A stretch of 64,000 nt of DNA from NCBI GenBank assembly GCA_016710275.1, contig JADJXS010000001.1:2728001-2792000 (forward strand). The letters run 5' to 3'. This DNA is from Phycisphaerales bacterium. GTDB taxonomy: Bacteria; Planctomycetota; Phycisphaerae; UBA1845; Fen-1342. The translations under genes were made by a program, and so were the position numbers. Below are positions 58,435 through 64,000 of the stretch, in pieces (position 1 is the first letter of the stretch; every line of letters starts with the position of its first letter). The notes under the pieces were generated by a model. It ran no database searches and had not been told where the DNA came from. It worked only from the letters and a program-made list of their open reading frames with translations.

Positions 58435-60861
58435 CTAACGCGGCGTCAGCACGCTCTCATCCGGCCGCGCCTGTTCCTCGGCGTTCACGCGCAGCCCCAC
58501 GTCGCGGCCCGTCGCGTCAAACGCATATACATACTTCCGTGAAGCCTTCAACCCCTCGGCGATCGCCGCCCAGTACGCGCGCGCCCGGAACACCTCCGGC
58601 GCCGCGCGGAAGGCCGACACCTGGTTCTGCAGCGCCACCAGTTGCGTCGCCGCGCCCAGTTCACGCTCCCAGCGCCGCGCATGCGCCTGCGCCAGGATCA
58701 TCGCCGCCTCGCCCTCCAGCGCCAGCAGCAGTTGATCCGTCTCGCGCCGCCAGAATGCCACCTCCGCCTGCTCCTGCGCCTCCGCCAGGGCCGCACTGAC
58801 CGCCCCCGCATCCAGCGCGCCGTGCTCGCGCCGCAGGCGCTCCCAAAGCGCATCCCGCGCCGTCGCCGCCTCCGCGGCTTCCAGCGCAGCAGCCGCCATC
58901 GCCGCGCGCAGCGATGACGCCCGCTGCACGCTGGCCGCCAGCCCCATCGCGATGTTTTCGTTTGCGCGCTCCAGCGAGAGCTCCAGCCGCCGCCGCGCCC
59001 ATTCCATCTGCACCTGCCGCGTCACGATCTCGCGCCATTCCGCGGCCGCCCGCCGCAGCGGCTCGACCGACGCACCTGCCGTCTCGACCTGGCGCAGCGC
59101 CTGATCCAGCCGCATCTGTGCCCGGTTGAATTCGTCCAGCGCCGCCGCCAGCGTCAGCGCCGCTTCCTTGTCGCCCGCAACCGCCGAGAGCTGGCTGTTC
59201 TCGTCGGTCAGCGCTCTGCGCACCGCGGTGAGCTTCTCCTGCTCGGCGCTGACCACCTCGCGAAACACCGTCGCGACGCTGCGCTCGGGGTGCACTTCCT
59301 GCAGGCCGATGTACACCACCTCCAGCCCGACGTCCCGATTGCCGGTCGCGGCCAGCAGCCGCCGCTGAATCCGGCCGCGTAGATTCTCGCCGGCGGTGCG
59401 GCGCTCATCCCCCAGCAAGCTCAGCGCATCATGCGACGCACTGAAGCGGATCAGCTCCTGCCACGCCACCTGCCGCAGCAGCTTGTGCGGGTCATCCACC
59501 ACCTGCGTGAATTGCGCCAGCCGCTCCGGCACCAGCCGGTACTGCACGGCGACCGTCATGCGCAGAATGTGAACCGGGCTGCTCCGCGCCAGGTCATCCG
59601 TCGCCGCCGCGTCGCGCGCACCGCCCGCAACCGCCAGCGGAGCAATGATGAAGTTGAACTCATCGGACCCGCCGTGCCGCTGGTCGGTCCATTGCAAGAC
59701 CTGCCCCAGCGCGAAATCATCGCCATGCTCATCATCCGCGTCGGACTTCCGCCCGATCGACATCTGCTGAAGCTTCTGTGTGTTGAAAATGTCGGCCGAC
59801 TCGATCGGGTAGGGCCATTTGAAGTACATCCCCGGCCCCAGCGGCCGATCGGGGTTCACCTGCCGCCCCCAACTGACGACAATCGCATGCTCATGCGGTT
59901 CGACAATCACGATCGACGTCAACAGCCACAGCGCCAGCGCCCCGGCCCATGCCAACGGAATCACCGCCCGCTGAAACAACTGGTAGAACCACGTCTGCGA
60001 AACCTGGAAGCCGAACTGGTAGTTGAAAGCCTCGTTGATCTGCGCGACGAACCCGCCCGGCTCCGCGAACATCCCCAGCAGCCGGCTGTCAAACGCGGCC
60101 CGCGGCTCCACCCCCGCCGTCCGCGGGCGGTAGATGTCCGCGATCAGGTTCAGCAGCGTCTCGGCGCCGATGAGGATCATCACCCACGGCAGTACATGCG
60201 CCAGCGCCGCTTCCCAGCTCGTGACGCCCGAATAGAGCTGGGCGCCCAGGCAGACAATCACGCCCATCGCGGCGAAGACCGTCCCCAGGGAGTACGACCC
60301 GCACGCCCGCATCAACTGCCAGCGCGGCACCGCCCCCAGCCCGGATGCAAATCGCGATAGCAGGAACATCAGCAGCAGCGCCACGCCGATCGCGATCATC
60401 GCCAGCGGCAGCGCAGCGCGATCCACCGGCGGAAAGCCGAAATTCGCAAAGTGCCGCACCGTCATCCAGCGGTGCAGCCCCATGCCGATCAGGTAGGCCG
60501 CGCTCAGCACGCCGAAGGCCGGAACCAGGTAGCGCTGCATCCACGCCAGCCGCGTGCCCGCCACCAGGAATCCGCCGCCGCCGGGGCTGTCGAAGATGGC
60601 TTCCCCGCCGCCGGTGGCCTGCTTCTCGCGGCGCAGCTCCTCGATGTCCATCCGCTCCAGCTCGGCCAGCTCCGCCTGCCGGAACACGAGCACCGCCGCG
60701 AACCAGATCGGCACGCCGCCGACGACCAGCCAGCCCAGCTCGATCACCGCCAGCGAGCGCGTGAGCTGACCAAGCATCAGCAGCCCGATCGCCGCAATGA
60801 CCTGCAGAATCAGACCGCCGATCGCGACGGTTCGCGTTCGTGCGTACGGGGTATCAGCCAC
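58435..60861 (-). CDS. Large polytopic SPFH-domain protein, 808 aa
   Basis: GTG 60861 has GAGG 7 nt upstream. The first 320 residues hold about six or seven membrane helices (GGLILQVIAAIGLLMLGQLT, LPLAMIAIGVALLLMFLLSR and others), unlike HflK or HflC, which have one. A SPFH domain follows (EPHEHAIVVSWGRQVNPDRP, PGMYFKWPYPIESADIF, VQYRLVPERLAQF, EVVYIGLQEVHPE), then a long Ala/Glu/Arg-rich coiled coil of about 200 residues. It heads the operon-like run with hflC and hflK. It may form a scaffold with them; a multi-spanning SPFH protein of this size is not a standard HflK. Divergent from the ABC-2 permease at 61007. Confidence 0.82.
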   Translation of the reverse strand: MADTPYARTRTVAIGGLILQVIAAIGLLMLGQLTRSLAVIELGWLVVGGVPIWFAAVLVFRQAELAELERMDIEELRREKQATGGGEAIFDSPGGGGFLVAGTRLAWMQRYLVPAFGVLSAAYLIGMGLHRWMTVRHFANFGFPPVDRAALPLAMIAIGVALLLMFLLSRFASGLGAVPRWQLMRACGSYSLGTVFAAMGVIVCLGAQLYSGVTSWEAALAHVLPWVMILIGAETLLNLIADIYRPRTAGVEPRAAFDSRLLGMFAEPGGFVAQINEAFNYQFGFQVSQTWFYQLFQRAVIPLAWAGALALWLLTSIVIVEPHEHAIVVSWGRQVNPDRPLGPGMYFKWPYPIESADIFNTQKLQQMSIGRKSDADDEHGDDFALGQVLQWTDQRHGGSDEFNFIIAPLAVAGGARDAAATDDLARSSPVHILRMTVAVQYRLVPERLAQFTQVVDDPHKLLRQVAWQELIRFSASHDALSLLGDERRTAGENLRGRIQRRLLAATGNRDVGLEVVYIGLQEVHPERSVATVFREVVSAEQEKLTAVRRALTDENSQLSAVAGDKEAALTLAAALDEFNRAQMRLDQALRQVETAGASVEPLRRAAAEWREIVTRQVQMEWARRRLELSLERANENIAMGLAASVQRASSLRAAMAAAALEAAEAATARDALWERLRREHGALDAGAVSAALAEAQEQAEVAFWRRETDQLLLALEGEAAMILAQAHARRWERELGAATQLVALQNQVSAFRAAPEVFRARAYWAAIAEGLKASRKYVYAFDATGRDVGLRVNAEEQARPDESVLTPR

Positions 60862-61006
60862 ACTTCACCTCACCAGCGGCCCGCCGCGGGCGAACCCGCT
60901 GCGATTCACCGCGTATGTCAGCTTGAGCCGGATCGCCGCCGCGCGGATAATCCCCCGCAGCCCGCGCCCGACCGGCGCGGCCCCGGTAACAGGAACCGCA
61001 CCGCCC

Positions 61007-61993
61007 ATGCCGATGAAACTCTACACGCTTGCGTATCACACCTTCGTCGAGGTTGTCCGCCAACCGATCTACAACGTGCTGCTCTGGGCCGCTGCGCTCT
61101 GGCTGGCGCTCTTCAATCCCGCGCTGGCCGCCTACTCGCTCGACATCGGCAGCGACATCAAGATCGCCAAGGATGTCGGCATGTCCACGCTCATGCTGGT
61201 CGGCCTGCTGATGAGCGTTTTCGCCGCCAGCGGCGTCATCAGCCGCGAGATCGAGACCCGCAGCATCCTCACCGTCATCTCCAAGCCCGTCTCGCGCAGC
61301 GTTTTCCTGTTGGGCAAATATCTGGGCGTCGGGGCGGCCGTGCTGATCGCGTACTACTTCCTCTGCGTGGTGATGTTCATCACCTTCCGGCAGGGCATAT
61401 TCGAAATGGCCGCCGACAAGTGGGACGGCCCGGTCTTGACCTTCGGCCTCCTGGCGATCGGAATCAGCCTGACGGCCGCCGCCTTTGCAAACTACGTGTA
61501 CGGTTGGAATTTCCCCGCCACGCTTCTGGCCTGGGTCGTTCCGCTCTCCTCGCTGGCCCTCCTGCTGACGCTCTGCGTCAGCAAGGAATGGGCGGTCCAG
61601 CCGCCGACCGCCGATTGGGAGAAGCTCAACCTCGGCGAAATGACCAAGGCGCTGCTGATGGTCTTCTGCGGCGTGATGCTGCTCAACGCCTTCGCCATCG
61701 CGCTGGCCACCCGCCTGAGCCAGACCATGACGCTCATGGCCTGTTCGGCCGTGTTTCTGATCGGGCTGCTCAGCGATTACTACTTCGGGCGGCATGTCGG
61801 CTCGCAGATGATCTATGACCTGGCCTACCAGATCGTCCCGAACTTCCAGTTCCACTGGCTGGGCGACGCACTCTCGCAGGACTTGCAGATCTCGCATCGA
61901 CAGGTCGGCCTCGTGGCCGCCTACTCCGCCATGTACGCATCGGCCGTGCTGGCGCTGGGCGTCTCGCTCTTCCAGACCCGCGAGATCGACTAG
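61007..61993 (+). CDS. ABC-2 type transporter permease
   Basis: A 328-residue protein with about seven membrane helices. MKLYTLAYHTFVEVVRQPIY is the usual N-terminus, and EIETRSILTVISKPVSRSVF is the coupling element also seen in the 53315 permease (EIRNNVIHLVVTKPVRR), so the two are homologous in layout. No ATPase lies on this strand; it may use the ATPase at 54760, which is 5 kb away in the divergent run. ATG 61007 has AGGAA 11 nt upstream; the ATG two codons later is the alternative. The 145-base gap to the SPFH operon must hold promoters for both strands. Confidence 0.87.
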   Translation: MPMKLYTLAYHTFVEVVRQPIYNVLLWAAALWLALFNPALAAYSLDIGSDIKIAKDVGMSTLMLVGLLMSVFAASGVISREIETRSILTVISKPVSRSVFLLGKYLGVGAAVLIAYYFLCVVMFITFRQGIFEMAADKWDGPVLTFGLLAIGISLTAAAFANYVYGWNFPATLLAWVVPLSSLALLLTLCVSKEWAVQPPTADWEKLNLGEMTKALLMVFCGVMLLNAFAIALATRLSQTMTLMACSAVFLIGLLSDYYFGRHVGSQMIYDLAYQIVPNFQFHWLGDALSQDLQISHRQVGLVAAYSAMYASAVLALGVSLFQTREID

Positions 61994-62025
61994 GCCCACG
62001 CGCCCGCCGGCCCGCTCGACCCGCC

Positions 62026-64000
62026 TCACGACACCGCCTGCAGCGACACGCGTCCGCCGCCCGGCGTCTCCTGCATCGTCCGCGGAATGAGCACGTGCGG
62101 CTCCAGGTGCTCTCCAAAACGAACCATCCGCGCACTGTTGAAGACCACCACTGCCGATGAGACCGTGTGCAGCACCGCCGCGATCATCGGGTTTACCTGG
62201 CCCACCGCCGCCGCCGCGCCCGTCACCACGATGAACCCGATCCCGAAGATGAGATTCTGCCAGATGACCTTCGTCGTCTCGCGTGACAGTCGCACCAGGA
62301 ACGGCAGCCGCCGCAGGTCGCTGCTCATCAGTGCCACCGACGCCGAGTTCATCGCCACGTCCGTCCCCGCCGCGCCCATCGCGATGCCCAGGTTCCCCGC
62401 CGCCAGCGCCGGCGCGTCGTTCACCCCGTCGCCGACCACCGCGACGACGTGATTCCGCGCTTTGAGCGCATCGACCAGCGCCAGCTTGTCCTGCGGCAGC
62501 ACCTCGGCCTGCACGTCCGAACAGCCCATCTCCTTCGCCACGCGCCGCGCCACCGACCAGCGATCCCCCGTCACCATGATGAGCTGCCGCACGCCGATTT
62601 GTCGCAGTTCGTCCAGCGCCGCCCGCGCCTCCGGCCGCGTGCGGTCCTCCAGACCGACCCAGCCCAGCACCTTCCCGCCGCGCGCGACGTACAGCGTGCT
62701 CAATCCCTCCGGCTCCGCGAATTTCTCATCGTCCATCGCCGACAGATTCACACCCAGCTCGCTGATCCACGTGCGCCGCCCGACCAGCACCGCCTGCCCG
62801 CCCACCGTCGCGCGCACCCCCTTGCCGGAAACCTCCTGAAAATCCGTCGCCTCCGCCAGTTGAACCCGCGCCTTGTCCGCCATTGCCGCAATCGCGCGCG
62901 CCACCGGGTGCGTGCTCAGCCGCTCCACGGACGCCGCCGCCGCCAGCAGATCCGCCGGGTCCACGTCCGGAGCAGGAGTAAGTCGCGTCACCGCAAGCTG
63001 GCCGGTCGTCAGCGTGCCGGTCTTGTCGAATACGACCGCCGTGAGCTTTCTCGCCCACTCGAGATTGCTGACGTCCTTCACATACACGCCGAGCCGCGAG
63101 GCCGCCGACAGCGCCGCCACGATCGCCGTCGGCGTCGCCAGGATCAGCGCACACGGGCACGCAATCACCAGCAGCGAAATCGCATTCCGCGGATCGTGCG
63201 TGAAGAACCACACCACCCCCGCCACCATCAGCGTCACCGGCGTATACCACGCCGCGTACTGATCCATCAGCCGCATCAGCGGAATCTTCGTCCGCTCCGC
63301 CTCAAGGATCAGGTGCTGCACCCGGCCCAGCGTCGTATCCGCGCCGGCCTTGGTGACCCGCACCTGCAGCGCGCCCGTCACGTTGCTCGTACCGCCGAAG
63401 ACCTCGTCCCCGGACCCCTTCTCCACCGGCAGCGATTCGCCGGTGATGTTCGCCTCGTTGATCGTCGAATTGCCCTTCACGATCTGCCCGTCCGCCGGCA
63501 CGTTGTCGCCCGGGCGAACCACCACCACGTCCCCCGGCCGCAGATTGGGCGCATCGACTTCCTCTTCCGCGCCGTCCGCTCTCAGCCTTTTCGCCCGCGT
63601 CGGCGTCAGCCGGATCAACCCCTCAATCGCCGCCCGCGCCCCCAGCGCCGTTCGCGTTTCGATCAGGTTGCTGATGAGCAGGAAGAACGCGACCACCCCC
63701 GCCGTCTGGTACTCGCCGATCGCCATCGCCGCCAGGATCGCCAGCGCCACCAGCTCATCCATGTGCATGTGCCCGCTGAACAGGCAATGCGCGGCGTGCA
63801 TCATTAGCGGCGTCGCCAGCAGGATCGCCCCGATCGCCGCCAGAACGCTGCTGTAAAGGTTCTTCGACGTGTGCTCAATCCCCGGCTGGATCAGGGATTG
63901 CGCCGGAAAGATGTAATCCGCCACAAACGAAGCCAGGACCAGCACACCGCCCAGCATCGTCGCGGCCATCTTCGCCGTCGCGCGACCCGTTTCGGTTTGA
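62026..64000 (-). CDS. Heavy-metal translocating P-type ATPase (5' end outside window)
   Basis: At least 657 residues; the frame stays open to the right edge, and the residues before the first Met (QTETGRATAK) read as protein, so the true start lies outside. P1B features: CPCAL in the metal helix (VIACPCALILATPTAIV), phosphorylation site FDKTGTLTTG, TGES in EANITGESLPVEKG, GDGVNDAPALAAG, and HP in STHPVARAIA. The last helices read IAAVLHTVSSAVVVFNSARM; the His here is not the usual Cu (MxxSS) or Zn (Asp) ligand set, so specificity is open. Any N-terminal metal-binding domain would lie outside the window. Convergent with the ABC-2 permease. Confidence 0.93.
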   Translation of the reverse strand, partial: QTETGRATAKMAATMLGGVLVLASFVADYIFPAQSLIQPGIEHTSKNLYSSVLAAIGAILLATPLMMHAAHCLFSGHMHMDELVALAILAAMAIGEYQTAGVVAFFLLISNLIETRTALGARAAIEGLIRLTPTRAKRLRADGAEEEVDAPNLRPGDVVVVRPGDNVPADGQIVKGNSTINEANITGESLPVEKGSGDEVFGGTSNVTGALQVRVTKAGADTTLGRVQHLILEAERTKIPLMRLMDQYAAWYTPVTLMVAGVVWFFTHDPRNAISLLVIACPCALILATPTAIVAALSAASRLGVYVKDVSNLEWARKLTAVVFDKTGTLTTGQLAVTRLTPAPDVDPADLLAAAASVERLSTHPVARAIAAMADKARVQLAEATDFQEVSGKGVRATVGGQAVLVGRRTWISELGVNLSAMDDEKFAEPEGLSTLYVARGGKVLGWVGLEDRTRPEARAALDELRQIGVRQLIMVTGDRWSVARRVAKEMGCSDVQAEVLPQDKLALVDALKARNHVVAVVGDGVNDAPALAAGNLGIAMGAAGTDVAMNSASVALMSSDLRRLPFLVRLSRETTKVIWQNLIFGIGFIVVTGAAAAVGQVNPMIAAVLHTVSSAVVVFNSARMVRFGEHLEPHVLIPRTMQETPGGGRVSLQAVS

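Overview
The window reads as chromosomal DNA of a high-GC planctomycete, most likely of the Phycisphaerae. This is inferred from dockerin-like C-terminal modules (core VNNFDIDPF) in two secreted proteins, an anti-sigma zinc finger fused to a Ser/Thr kinase, a type IV prepilin-like protein, a PEP-CTERM-like protein, and a Gram-negative envelope set (LptD, LolC/D-type ABC, UppS, CdsA). No tRNA, rRNA, CRISPR array, integrase or transposase was seen. Genes are dense, starts are ATG, GTG or TTG, and many have clear GGAG-type ribosome binding sites.

1-8.4 kb: a partial membrane protein; an unrecognised 561-residue protein; the tight run purA-uppS-cdsA; a secreted dockerin-module protein; and a Fic AMP-transferase preceded by three GATA/TATC palindromes. 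8.5-17.5 kb (minus strand): a receptor-like kinase, a TMTC-like membrane TPR protein, and a beta-propeller/cytochrome c/dockerin protein split by a single-base frameshift. 17.8-22.8 kb (plus): a YmdB-like phosphoesterase, an M16 peptidase relative lacking its zinc motif, and serS, closed by a hairpin shared with a convergent lipoprotein gene. 23.6-31.2 kb: an orphan protein, a fused alpha/beta 2-oxoacid dehydrogenase E1, a short alanine racemase, a prepilin-like protein, small membrane and lipoproteins and a PEP-CTERM-like protein.

31.2-38.9 kb: a stress pair (tandem UspA, frameshifted, then short HPF), a thioredoxin-SRPBCC fusion, ArfB, fliM and flgM without other flagellar genes, a secreted thioredoxin-fold protein and threonine aldolase. 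39.3-45.5 kb: an MBOAT acyltransferase, a LolD/LolC-type exporter and malQ with an in-frame repeat insertion, followed by three tandem 139-bp repeats with strong hairpins, the last of which supplies the end of lptD.

45.5-64 kb is almost all minus strand: a polytopic SPFH protein, HflC-like and histidine-rich HflK-like proteins, an ABC ATPase, an ABC-2 permease and a 719-residue unknown protein form one close-packed cluster that leads into priA and lptD. A second ABC-2 permease diverges from it and a heavy-metal P-type ATPase runs off the right edge. This SPFH-ABC cluster is the best candidate for an undescribed membrane system. Two homopolymer frameshifts (near 16.68 kb and 31.80 kb) should be checked against reads before being taken as real gene loss.
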